From Brevundimonas subvibrioides (GTDB lineage Bacteria > Pseudomonadota > Alphaproteobacteria > Caulobacterales > Caulobacteraceae): a stretch of 64,000 bases of DNA. The stretch spans positions 297,985 to 361,984 of the forward strand of contig NZ_NCEQ01000001.1 of assembly GCF_002280785.1 (NCBI RefSeq), read 5' to 3'. The notes under the pieces are model-generated. The model saw nothing but the letters and a program-made list of their open reading frames with translations. It was not told the origin of the DNA and made no database searches. Below are positions 56,264 to 63,622 of the stretch, piece after piece. How positions within the stretch are numbered: the first letter of the stretch is position 1; each line of letters starts with the position of its first letter. Made by a program: the position numbers and the translations under genes.

Positions 56264-57004
56264 TCAAAGGTCGGACAGCAGGGACTGCATGCGCAGGATC
56301 TCCGCCTGCTGGTCGGCGACGACGGCGGCGGCGAAGTCGGACAGCATCGTATCGTTCGCCGCGTCGGGCCGGGTCATCAGGTCGTCGACCATGTCGAGCG
56401 CGCCCTGATGGTGCTGGATCATGCCGGTCAGGAACAGGCGGTCGAACGCGGTCCCCCGCGCGTCGGCCAGGGTCCGCATCTGGCGCGGCGTCAGCATGCC
56501 GGCCATCGGCGCGACGTCGTCCGGATCCGGGGCGGCGGCCGCGGGATTCATGTGGGCGGAGTGATCCATGCCGCCGTGACCCGCGTGCATCCCGGCCATG
56601 TCGGTCATGGCCTCGGCCTGCCCCCGCTCGGCCAGCCAGCCGCGCATCAGCGCGATCTCGGCCTCCTGGCTCAGGGCGATGCGGCGGCCCATCAGCCCCA
56701 CCGTCGGATCGGTCCCGTGCATCTGCAGCAGTTCGACCATCTCCACCGCCTGGGCGTGGTGGACGATCATATGCTGCATGAAGCGGACGTCGTCCGCGGT
56801 GAAGGTCGTGCGCCCCAGGGCCCGCGCCGCCTCGGGCGTGACGATCCGCGAGGCCTGTCCCGGCGCGCCCGGCTGGAAGATCGGCACGGACGGGGCGGGC
56901 GCCGACCGGGTCGGCGACGACTGGGCCGGCATGGGCCGGGCGGAGACCGGAGCTGCCGCCAGAGAGATCGCCAGCGCCAGAAGAATGCCAAACTCGCCGC
57001 GCAC
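56264..57004 (-). CDS. DUF305 family protein, exported
   Basis: About 246 residues from a GTG at 57004 that gives a signal peptide (RGEFGILLALAISLAAAPVSA); a start at 57040 is possible. Two ferritin-like helical DUF305 halves are visible: FMQHMIVHHAQAVEMVELLQMHG with QEAEIALMRGWL, and FLTGMIQHHQGALDMVDDLM with DQQAEILRMQSLL. A His/Met-rich linker (MAGMHAGHGGMDHSAHMNP) suggests copper or another metal. The pairing of DUF305 with an LVIVD propeller is recurrent in bacteria. Confidence 0.88.
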   Translation of the reverse strand: MRGEFGILLALAISLAAAPVSARPMPAQSSPTRSAPAPSVPIFQPGAPGQASRIVTPEAARALGRTTFTADDVRFMQHMIVHHAQAVEMVELLQMHGTDPTVGLMGRRIALSQEAEIALMRGWLAERGQAEAMTDMAGMHAGHGGMDHSAHMNPAAAAPDPDDVAPMAGMLTPRQMRTLADARGTAFDRLFLTGMIQHHQGALDMVDDLMTRPDAANDTMLSDFAAAVVADQQAEILRMQSLLSDL

Positions 57005-57090
57005 GCTACACCACTCCCGCGCCGCACGTTTCGGCCACAATCCAGACTAGGCGCTGGCCGCGCCAAAGGGCAAGCCGCTTGCCGACATCG

Positions 57091-57684
57091 TCACCGCCGG
57101 CGGTCGCCCCGGTCCTCGTCCTGGCCCTCGTCCTCGTCTTCGTCGTACGGGTCGCGATACCCCAGCTTCTCCAGCAGGAAGGCCTGGGCCGCCATATCCT
57201 GCGGCGAGGGTCTGTAGACCTCCTCGATCGTCCGCTCGCTCAGCCGCGCATAGGCCTCAGCCAGCCCGGCCAGAGCCTTGGCCTCGGCCCACAGCCGCCC
57301 CTTCATCGCCCGGCCGGAGGCCAGGATCGCCGCCTTGGCCAGGGCGCCGGGATCGCCCGCGTCGGGGTCGTCGTCCGGCGGCGGGGCGAACAGGGTGGTC
57401 AGAGCCGGCTCGACCGTCTCCCCCCGGGGCCCCAGCTTCGCGTCCCGCGCCTTCGCCGCCAGCGTCACCGCCTTCGCGTGCGCCCGCGCCCGCTGATCGC
57501 CGCAGTCGCGTTTGGTCATCTTCGCCGCGCTGACGTGGCGATAGACGGAGTTGGGCGCCACCTTCCACTTGGCGCCCAGCTGTTTCGCCGTGGCGCCGTT
57601 GGCGTATTCCTCGACGATCAGGGCCCAGGTCTCGTCCGAGAGCCGGAAATAGGTCGCAGGGGCTTCGGGAGGAGCTTTGGCCAT
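57091..57684 (-). CDS. Helix-turn-helix protein of unknown function, paralogue 2
   Basis: 197 residues from the ATG at 57684, which has GGAGG nine bases upstream. YFRLSDETWALIVEEYANGATAKQLGAKWKVAPNSVYRHVSAAKM is an HTH domain. The centre GALAKAAILASGRAMKGRLWAEAKALAGLAEAYARL is the same kind of segment as in the protein encoded at 48786, and the C-terminus is extremely acidic (DEDEDEGQDEDRG). The two paralogues share a leader element. DNA binding is likely, target unknown; a phage small-terminase origin is possible. Confidence 0.75.
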   Translation of the reverse strand: MAKAPPEAPATYFRLSDETWALIVEEYANGATAKQLGAKWKVAPNSVYRHVSAAKMTKRDCGDQRARAHAKAVTLAAKARDAKLGPRGETVEPALTTLFAPPPDDDPDAGDPGALAKAAILASGRAMKGRLWAEAKALAGLAEAYARLSERTIEEVYRPSPQDMAAQAFLLEKLGYRDPYDEDEDEGQDEDRGDRRR

Positions 57685-57720
57685 GCCGACAGTGTGCGGC
57701 CGCCGGGAGGGCCTGCGCGG

Positions 57721-57786
57721 ATAAAGGCTCTCAATAATGCCGGGCCTTGATCCATAAGGCGAAATCGGACGATCCGTTGATGGGTA
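57721..57786 (-). promoter_or_regulatory. Conserved leader element, copy 2
   Basis: The minus strand reads ATACCCATCAACGGATCGTC, then TTTCGCCTTATGGATCAAG and ATTATTGAGAGCC, matching copy 1 at most positions over about 60 bp. It ends 37 bp before the ATG of the HTH gene. The CGGA-TCG-TCCG palindrome is conserved exactly. Confidence 0.7.
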
Positions 57787-57790
57787 TAAG

Positions 57791-57840
57791 GATCCTCCCC
57801 CCTCGGGGGAGGGGGACCGCGAAGCGGTGGAGGGGGCCAG
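57791..57840. repeat. Half palindromic repeat element
   Basis: ATCCTCCCCCCTCGGGGGAG followed by GGGGACCGCGAAGCGGTGGA is one arm of the common repeat; the opposite arm is missing. It separates copy 2 of the leader from the end of the EcoRII-type gene. Confidence 0.8.
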
Positions 57841-57871
57841 CCGCAGTCTCGCCCTCAGCCGACCGAACACC

Positions 57872-59089
57872 TCACCGAAGGCCGCGAACCTGATAGATGA
57901 AGCTGTCGAGAGTGATCAGTTTCGGACGGACGCTTTCCGGGAAGGCATCGATCAGACTGGCCGGTATGACGAGCTGAAGATTTGCAGCCTCCATCTCGGC
58001 GAACTGGTTCTCTGACACACCCTCCTGGAGGGTGAGCAGATGTTTCGTCGAGACACGATCGGCTTCGTTCAGGACCTGTCGCCACCGATCGCGCGCCGTC
58101 GTCTTTGCGGCGAGCATGCGGAGCCGCTCCTTCGGGAAGTCCTGGTCGGCGTAGGCCTGTGCTGACGGGAACAGGAAGTCGGGCTTCTTGTCGCCTTCCG
58201 AGGTCGCCCCGTGGCTGAACTGCTGGTGCTCCACCAGCCCTTCTTCCAGGAAAATCTCCCGCGCGTGCAACTCGAGCGACCGGCCGGATCGAGACTTTCG
58301 TCGTTGCAGGATCGTCTGGGCGAGAACCAGAAACTCATCCAACGATCTGAAGCCGGCTTCAACCTTCGGTCCCTCCAGCGCCTCCTCGACGGATTTGAAG
58401 ATTTCAAACTCGCATTTGCGGCGACGGACCAGCCGGTCATCCGGTGTCTGGCTTTGAAGCGCCTGCAATTCTACTGACCGCCTCACGATCTCGGCGGCGC
58501 TGGGGAACCGTTCCAGCCAATGCGGAGGCATCTCGGAGGGCCGCAACGAACAGGACGTACGCACGGAGCCCGCAGCGAACAGACTGATAGGCTCGCCAGG
58601 TCGCCAGGTAATCGCCTTTCCCGGATCGACCGGGCCGACGACGTCTTCAAACATTTCGTCTTGGTAGCCGTTGCATACCCAGACGTGGATCGCGGTTGCA
58701 CCAGAATCCAGCGCCCCGTTCTCGAATACGAAGACGGCCAATGCCCCGGTGCTGTCCGGGTCCAGAAGCGCAGATGCGCTGCCGCCCCAACCGGTGACCC
58801 GCGCCTCATCGCGCGTACCGCCACGATGGCGGTTGTTGTACCAGATGGCCGTTACAGACCGCACCTCGGTCCCGGAATCCACAAACGCATCGACCTGAAC
58901 CCGGGGATTTTCTGCTTCGCGATTGTGCAATCCGGGCAAAACCCGAAACAACAGCTCCTTCGGAATATAGGGTCCGGCCTGATGGGTCGCATTCGCCAGC
59001 GTATCGTTGGCTGAAAGGCGCTTCAGGTACCAGACGTGATCCGGCCTGGAGAACTCCGCGATCCAGTCCGGCAGGCTCATCATGGGCAT
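57872..59089 (-). CDS. EcoRII-type restriction endonuclease
   Basis: 405 residues. The N-terminal effector domain opens with YLKRLSANDTLANATHQAGPYIPK, as in EcoRII. The C-terminal catalytic domain has KKPDFLFPSAQAYADQDFP with the metal-binding aspartate near 304, and RLRMLAAKTTARDRWRQVLNEADRV with the active-site lysine near 329, then KHLLTLQEGVSENQF. EcoRII cuts before CC(A/T)GG and needs two sites. A second conserved lysine (KTTCK in relatives, as I recall) is arginine here. The gene overlaps vsr by ten bases and is the last of the dcm-vsr-restriction operon. Confidence 0.93.
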   Translation of the reverse strand: MPMMSLPDWIAEFSRPDHVWYLKRLSANDTLANATHQAGPYIPKELLFRVLPGLHNREAENPRVQVDAFVDSGTEVRSVTAIWYNNRHRGGTRDEARVTGWGGSASALLDPDSTGALAVFVFENGALDSGATAIHVWVCNGYQDEMFEDVVGPVDPGKAITWRPGEPISLFAAGSVRTSCSLRPSEMPPHWLERFPSAAEIVRRSVELQALQSQTPDDRLVRRRKCEFEIFKSVEEALEGPKVEAGFRSLDEFLVLAQTILQRRKSRSGRSLELHAREIFLEEGLVEHQQFSHGATSEGDKKPDFLFPSAQAYADQDFPKERLRMLAAKTTARDRWRQVLNEADRVSTKHLLTLQEGVSENQFAEMEAANLQLVIPASLIDAFPESVRPKLITLDSFIYQVRGLR

Positions 59090-59544
59090 TCTGGCGCGCC
59101 TTCGATCTTCAGGCCGGGCTCGTCAGATCGAAGCCAGCGATCGAGGCTCGCAACGACATCTTCGAGTTGCAAGCGCCTTTTGCCTTTCAACGCGCACTCC
59201 CAGACGGTGGCGACGCGCCATCCTTCTTCCGCCAGACGGACCAGGGCCGCCGCATCCACCGCCCGGTTTCGCGCAATCTTCTCCGCCCAAAACTCCGGCC
59301 GCGTCTTCGGCCATTTGAACAGATGACAGTCGTGCCCGTGCCAGAAACACCCGTGCACGAGGATCACCGCCCGATATCTCGGCAGACAAAGGTCCGGCTT
59401 GCCGGGCAGGTCCTTGCAGTGGATCCGGTAGCGAAACCCGCGCGCGTGCAGCGCCTTGCGGATCGTCAGTTCGGGTTTGGTGTTCTTACCCCGGATGCCG
59501 GACATCATCCGGCTGCGGGTCGCCGCATCGACGACGTCAGCCAA
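59080..59544 (-). CDS. vsr: Very-short-patch mismatch endonuclease
   Basis: 154 residues. [31 protein letters not shown] is the N-terminal signature; [28 protein letters not shown] has the catalytic Asp and the zinc-binding [10 protein letters not shown] motif; [15 protein letters not shown] completes it. Vsr nicks T:G mismatches that arise when 5-methylcytosine made by the Dcm-type enzyme deaminates. Its place between methylase and nuclease, overlapping both, shows that the whole set works as one CC(A/T)GG unit. Confidence 0.96.
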   Translation of the reverse strand: MADVVDAATRSRMMSGIRGKNTKPELTIRKALHARGFRYRIHCKDLPGKPDLCLPRYRAVILVHGCFWHGHDCHLFKWPKTRPEFWAEKIARNRAVDAAALVRLAEEGWRVATVWECALKGKRRLQLEDVVASLDRWLRSDEPGLKIEGAPECP

Positions 59545-60736
59545 CCGCCACCTTGCGCTGCGCAGCCAGGGCCTTGAACAGATGCGGCTTCATATGCTCG
59601 GCCACAGCCTTCACCGCCGGAACGACCACCGAGTTTCCGAACTGGCGATAGGCCTGGGTGTCCGACACCGGGATGATGAACTCATTCCCCTGCGGCTCAT
59701 CAAACCCCATCAGACGCGCGCATTCTCTAGGGGTCAGGCGTCTCGGCGCCTTGCCCTCCTCCTGCCTGATCAGGATTTCGGACCCGTCCTTGTAGTAACG
59801 GGCGGACAGGGTGCGCGCGACATCGTCGGGACCGACCAGACCGAAGCCAAAGCCGTTGCCGGCCGCCTGGTGCTTCTCCTTGTAGCGCTGGAGATAGTTC
59901 CAGAGGTGATCTGTCAGGGTGTATTTCTCCGACACGCGGCCCGAGTTTCCGACGGTGAACCTCTGGTCCGGGACTTCCGAACCATCGCCCGGATGCAGGA
60001 TGTCTCTCAGCTTCGGCGCGGCATCCGGTGTCTTCAGGTCGGCGAACCGGAACCCCTGGTCCTCACGGAAGCCGATGATGAAGATCCGCTCGCGATGCTG
60101 CGGCGTCCAGGACCGGCCGTCGATGACGCGCCAGTCGATCGTGTAGCCGAGCTCCTCGGTCAGGACGTCCTTGATCGTCTGGAAGGTCTTTCCCTTGTCG
60201 TGACCGATCAGGTTGCGAACGTTCTCGAGCAGGAAGGCCGCAGGCCGGTGATGGGCGATAATCCGCGCCACATCGAAAAACAGCGTGCCCTGGGTCTTGT
60301 CCTCAAACCCGTGCGCGCGGCCGAGGGCGTTCTTCTTGGACACGCCCGCGATCGAAAACGGCTGACACGGAAAGCCGGCCAGCAGCACGTCATGCTCTGG
60401 AATGTCCGCGACATCGACCTTGGTGATGTCGCCGTTGATCTCGTGATCGTCGTCCGGGAAGTTCGCCGCGTAGGTCTTCTGGCTGTACTTGTCCCACTCG
60501 GACGTGAAGACGCATTGCCCCCCGATAGACTCGAAACCGCGCCGCAGTCCGCCGATCCCCGCGAACAGGTCGATGAAGGTGAAATCGGCCGGCGCTTCGC
60601 TTTTGTCCCCGCGAACAAGCTTGAGCTTCGGCTGTGCGGCAACCGGCTTGGCCGGCCCGTCGATCCAGCCGTTCGCGACCGCCTTGTCCGCCGTCGCCCG
60701 GCCCGCCTGTTTCACCATGGTCGCGTACTCCGACAC
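59537..60736 (-). CDS. dcm: DNA cytosine-5 methyltransferase (Dcm/M.EcoRII type)
   Basis: 399 residues from a GTG at 60736. Motif I is [15 protein letters not shown] at 54-68, motif IV PCQPFS at 123-128 with the catalytic cysteine, motif [10 protein letters not shown] at 169-176, motif VIII QHRERIF at 213-219, motif [15 protein letters not shown] and [12 protein letters not shown]. With EcoRII and Vsr it should methylate the inner cytosine of CC(A/T)GG. Two CCAGG sites sit in its own leader. It is the first gene of the operon, which is right for a modification-first system. Confidence 0.95.
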   Translation of the reverse strand: MSEYATMVKQAGRATADKAVANGWIDGPAKPVAAQPKLKLVRGDKSEAPADFTFIDLFAGIGGLRRGFESIGGQCVFTSEWDKYSQKTYAANFPDDDHEINGDITKVDVADIPEHDVLLAGFPCQPFSIAGVSKKNALGRAHGFEDKTQGTLFFDVARIIAHHRPAAFLLENVRNLIGHDKGKTFQTIKDVLTEELGYTIDWRVIDGRSWTPQHRERIFIIGFREDQGFRFADLKTPDAAPKLRDILHPGDGSEVPDQRFTVGNSGRVSEKYTLTDHLWNYLQRYKEKHQAAGNGFGFGLVGPDDVARTLSARYYKDGSEILIRQEEGKAPRRLTPRECARLMGFDEPQGNEFIIPVSDTQAYRQFGNSVVVPAVKAVAEHMKPHLFKALAAQRKVAVG

Positions 60737-60770
60737 GGCCGATTCTCCGCGTTCACCAAGGATCGCAGAC

Positions 60771-60788
60771 TGCCAGGTTAATGCCAGG
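60771..60788 (-). promoter_or_regulatory. Two CCAGG sites in a direct repeat upstream of dcm
   Basis: TGCCAGG-TTAA-TGCCAGG lies 35-52 bp upstream of the dcm start. CCAGG is the expected target of this system, so methylase or restriction enzyme binding here could adjust expression. Functional use is an inference. Confidence 0.45.
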
Positions 60789-60808
60789 AGAACAAGTCGG
60801 GAACGAAT

Positions 60809-60904
60809 TCAATCCTCATCCATCTTCAGCGCGGCGATGAAGGCCTCCTGCGGGACCTCCACCTTGCCGAACCGGCGCACCCGCGTCTTGCCGGCCTTCT
60901 GATC
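60809..60904 (-). pseudogene. 3' fragment of lepA, copy 1
   Basis: The minus strand encodes [20 protein letters not shown] then [11 protein letters not shown] and a TGA: the conserved C-terminus of translation factor EF4/LepA. Nothing else of lepA precedes it. A similar fragment lies 840 bp away at 61649 in the same orientation. Confidence 0.8.
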
Positions 60905-61007
60905 CTCACGCGGCGAGGATGACCGCGTGATCGACTTCGCGGGCGATGATCTTGCCGCAGACAGCGGCCCGCTCGCCACCCGGACCTTTCCGCACTATCC
61001 TCGGCTC

Positions 61008-61304
61008 ATGACCCGCGACGCCGTCATCGCCGTCCTGCGCGCCAATGAGGCGGCGCTGCGCCTGAAGGGCGTGGCCCACGCGGCGCTGTTCGGATCCCTC
61101 TCCCGCGGCGAGGCCGGCCCCGACAGCGACATCGACATCATGGTCGAGCTCGACCCGGCGGCCGAGGTCGGTCTTTGGGACTATGTGGGCATCACGCATT
61201 TCATCAGTGATCTGTTCCCCATCAAGGTCGACGTCTCGGAACGCAAGGCGCTCAGGCCCCACGTCCGGCCCAGCGCCGAGCGTGACGCGGTCCATGCCTT
61301 CTGA
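61008..61304 (+). CDS. mntA: MNT-type nucleotidyltransferase antitoxin
   Basis: 98 residues from the ATG at 61008. The minimal nucleotidyltransferase motif HAALFGSLSRGEAGPDSDIDIMVEL has the GSxxRG and DxD residues, and a third acidic residue is in IKVDVSER. In MntA/HepT systems the nucleotidyltransferase AMPylates the HEPN toxin and so inactivates it. The downstream HEPN gene overlaps by 11 bases. The pair is inserted between two lepA fragments. Confidence 0.92.
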   Translation: MTRDAVIAVLRANEAALRLKGVAHAALFGSLSRGEAGPDSDIDIMVELDPAAEVGLWDYVGITHFISDLFPIKVDVSERKALRPHVRPSAERDAVHAF

Positions 61305-61626
61305 GGCGGATCGACAGGCGTGGGACGAGATCGCCGCTCATGCGGCGCTGGCCCATCGCTGGGCCGCCGAAGTCGAGGCCCCTGTCTTCGCGGCCGACCC
61401 CATGCGCTACCATGCGACTGTCCGCTGTCTTGAGATCGTTTCGGAGGCCGCCCGCCGGCTGTCGCCAGATGAACGATCGGCCGACCTGCCGTGGCGCGCG
61501 ATCATGGACAGCGGCAACGCCTATCGCCACGCCTATCACCAGATCACGCCGACCCGCGTCCGCTATACCGCGATCGCCGATCTACCGGCCCTGATCGCCG
61601 CCGCTATGGCCGCGCTTACGTCTTGA
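61294..61626 (+). CDS. hepT: HEPN-domain ribonuclease toxin (HepT-like)
   Basis: 110 residues from the ATG at 61294. A helical domain (YHATVRCLEIVSEAARRLSP) ends with SGNAYRHAYHQITPTRVRYT, which is the HepT-like version of the catalytic R-x-x-x-H motif, here RHAYH. HepT cleaves RNA, often the 3' end of tRNA, unless modified by MntA. It is translationally coupled to mntA. Confidence 0.9.
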   Translation: MPSEADRQAWDEIAAHAALAHRWAAEVEAPVFAADPMRYHATVRCLEIVSEAARRLSPDERSADLPWRAIMDSGNAYRHAYHQITPTRVRYTAIADLPALIAAAMAALTS

Positions 61627-61648
61627 GATGACCGCCGCCGGACGGCGG

Positions 61649-62011
61649 TCAATCCTCGTCCATCTTCAGCGCGGCGATGAAGGCTTCCTGCGGGATCTCG
61701 ACCTTGCCGAACTGGCGCATCCGCTTCTTGCCGGCCTTCTGCTTCTCCAGGTCGGCCGGGTTGTGCAGGTCGATCTCGCGCCCGTCGCGCAGACCGATCT
61801 TGTAGACCACCGAGGGCGCCGTCGCGATCAGGTCGAGGTTGAACTCGCGGGAGAGGCGCTCCTGAATGATCTCCAGCTTGCTGCCGAGGTCTTCACTGAT
61901 GACCTGGCCGCCGGTCAGGACGGCGATGTCCTCCAGCATGGCCTTGCGGCGATCGCCGAAGCCCGGAGCCTTGACGGCGGCGACGCGAAGGCCGCCGCGC
62001 AGCTTGTTGAC
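61649..62011 (-). pseudogene. groEL-lepA-lepA gene-fragment mosaic
   Basis: One open frame is assembled from three pieces of housekeeping genes. From 62011 to about 61871 it is groEL ([40 protein letters not shown]). At 61871 it changes to the middle of lepA ([20 protein letters not shown], then LHNPADL), and near 61750 to the lepA C-terminus ([20 protein letters not shown] through LKMDED). The joints fall at short shared sequences: CTGGAGA can belong to either parent at the first, and GACCTG or CTGGAGAAG at the second. A 96-residue ORF exists but has no credible function. Confidence 0.85.
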
Positions 62012-62093
62012 CCTAATTCGCGTGTCTCAGCGACGGGGGTCACTCCAAAGTCACTCCAGTCCACAAAAAGTGGTGCGTGTCCCTGCTTCCGGC

Positions 62094-63224
62094 TCAGAAT
62101 ATCGACTGCTGCGGTGCGCTCAGCGTCAGACGCTGACCGTCGCGTTCAATCTCGAAAACATAAGTGTCGCTGCAAGCGCATCTTCCGACGCGGATATAGT
62201 CAGCCATCGCGTTTCCCCCGGGCCTTTGCCCGTTCAGGGAGAGAAGGCGGTCCCCAAGCTGAACCCCCGCTCGCTCCGCCGCGCCCTGTTCGATCAGGCC
62301 GGAAATGGTCGCAACTTCCCCTTCGTGCCACGCATAGAAGCCGACGATTGGAAAATCGCTCGGCGGGTTCCGCCGCGGTTGGGCAGCAACAGATCGGTTC
62401 TGGTTGTCCAGCCGCCAGTTGTAGGCAGAGATCGCTGTGAGTCCGAGAATGCCGGAAAAGCCCCGCACCGGCATTTCTCGTTCATGGACCACATTCGCTA
62501 CGAGGGGCGAGAGCGCCAGGGGTCCCGATCCGAGACCCGAGATTCGACACACCCCGTTGACCGTCTCCAGACCGCCCGTACGCCGATTTTGACGGACTTC
62601 GACGCGCGTTCCTGCCGCCGCAGAGAGATCGGCCAACGCCGCTTCCGTCACGCTGGTGCTGATCGTCCCGGTGTCCAGAAGCCATCTATGGGATCGTCTG
62701 GCCCCCGGGGTGTCGACGAAGAACAAGCCGTCACGCTTTCCTCCGACAGGCCGCGTGAAGTCCAGCCCACCCCCCAGGTCGATGACAGAACGGTCGAAGT
62801 CGAGGGTCAGATGCGGAAAGATCGACGTCGAGATGAGGCGCCCCGTGGGCCATTCGATCTCGCCCGGCATAATCAGGATCGGAGCCGTGGTCGCGAACGT
62901 GGGCGAAATGCCGATATCCGCCGGGCGCGACAACGCCGCGTTCACGCGACCGCGAAATGTGATGAGGGGGATGCGTCGGGCTTCGGTCAGACCGGCGGCG
63001 GCTGCGAGCTGGGCGGACAGCGAACAGTATTCCGCTCCGCTATCCAGCATCGCCGCTCCCTGGCTTCCTGCGAGATTCACGTCGCTCAGCCGGATGAACC
63101 CCTGTCCCGTCGTTTCACGGTCGATCTCAAACGGAATGACGGGAGCCAGAGCTTGGGTTCTCGCCATGCCCGGAGGAGCGAGAGCAAAGGCGAAGCCCGC
63201 CAGGCCGAACGCCCGTCGATCCAT
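62094..63224 (-). CDS. Secreted two-lobed aspartic protease with C-terminal PDZ domain
   Basis: 376 residues. A signal peptide (RRAFGLAGFAFALAPPGMA) precedes two retropepsin-like halves with active-site motifs AAMLDSGAEYCSLSA (Asp61) and WLLDTGTISTSV (Asp184), each followed by the hydrophobic segment expected of such a lobe. Residues 300-376 resemble a PDZ domain (GLIEQGAAERAGVQLGDRLLSLNGQ), ending DTYVFEIERDGQRLTL. Two aspartates in one chain would make a pepsin-like monomer. It lies 65 bp from the stop of a double-glycine leader peptide gene on the same strand, so a role in maturing or degrading that peptide in the periplasm is possible. Confidence 0.85.
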   Translation of the reverse strand: MDRRAFGLAGFAFALAPPGMARTQALAPVIPFEIDRETTGQGFIRLSDVNLAGSQGAAMLDSGAEYCSLSAQLAAAAGLTEARRIPLITFRGRVNAALSRPADIGISPTFATTAPILIMPGEIEWPTGRLISTSIFPHLTLDFDRSVIDLGGGLDFTRPVGGKRDGLFFVDTPGARRSHRWLLDTGTISTSVTEAALADLSAAAGTRVEVRQNRRTGGLETVNGVCRISGLGSGPLALSPLVANVVHEREMPVRGFSGILGLTAISAYNWRLDNQNRSVAAQPRRNPPSDFPIVGFYAWHEGEVATISGLIEQGAAERAGVQLGDRLLSLNGQRPGGNAMADYIRVGRCACSDTYVFEIERDGQRLTLSAPQQSIF

Positions 63225-63289
63225 TTTTCACTGGTACTCCCGAGGCGCAAATGGCGGCGCGGTCGCCCGCACCGCCGCACGTGACCGGA

Positions 63290-63499
63290 TCAGCGGAAGC
63301 CGAACTCGTACCCGCCATCCTTTTCTTCGTAGTAGAAGCCGTTCTCGGCCAGCCACGCGGCAGCATCCATGATCTGATTGGCAACATATCCGACAATCTG
63401 AGCGATCGCGTCGAAAAGGTTGGCGAACCAGTTTCCGCCTGAAACCATGTCGATCTCGTCAAGGCTCAATTCACGCACGTCCATATCAAAAGCCGTCAT
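63290..63499 (-). CDS. Microcin-like peptide with double-glycine leader
   Basis: 69 residues from the ATG at 63499, which has GGAGG six bases upstream. The leader MTAFDMDVRELSLDEIDMVSGG has the RELSxxEIxxVSGG pattern of colicin V-type leaders cut by C39 peptidase ABC exporters; cleavage after Gly22 would release a 47-residue core. The core is amphipathic and free of cysteine (NWFANLFDAIAQIVGYVANQ, then DAAAWLAENGFYYEEKDGGY). It is probably a membrane-active class II microcin or a signalling peptide. An immunity gene is not recognised, and the protease gene follows on the same strand. Confidence 0.85.
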   Translation of the reverse strand: MTAFDMDVRELSLDEIDMVSGGNWFANLFDAIAQIVGYVANQIMDAAAWLAENGFYYEEKDGGYEFGFR

Positions 63500-63536
63500 G
63501 GCTTCCTCCACTCTCTAACGTTGATGGATGCGATCC

Positions 63537-63571
63537 GGATTGCAACTTCAGGATTGCGTCGCCCTGGTTGC
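63537..63571. promoter_or_regulatory. Repeated heptamers in the divergent promoter of the microcin locus
   Basis: GGATTGC at 63537-63543 and 63551-63557 and GGTTGC at 63566-63571 are spaced 14-15 bp, between the microcin gene and the divergent HlyD gene. A regulator or bent-DNA site is possible; the evidence is only the repetition. Confidence 0.35.
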
Positions 63572-63622
63572 ACTGTCAACATCGAAAACAGAAAAGTTCG
63601 CCAAATACGAGTGCGCCGAAAA

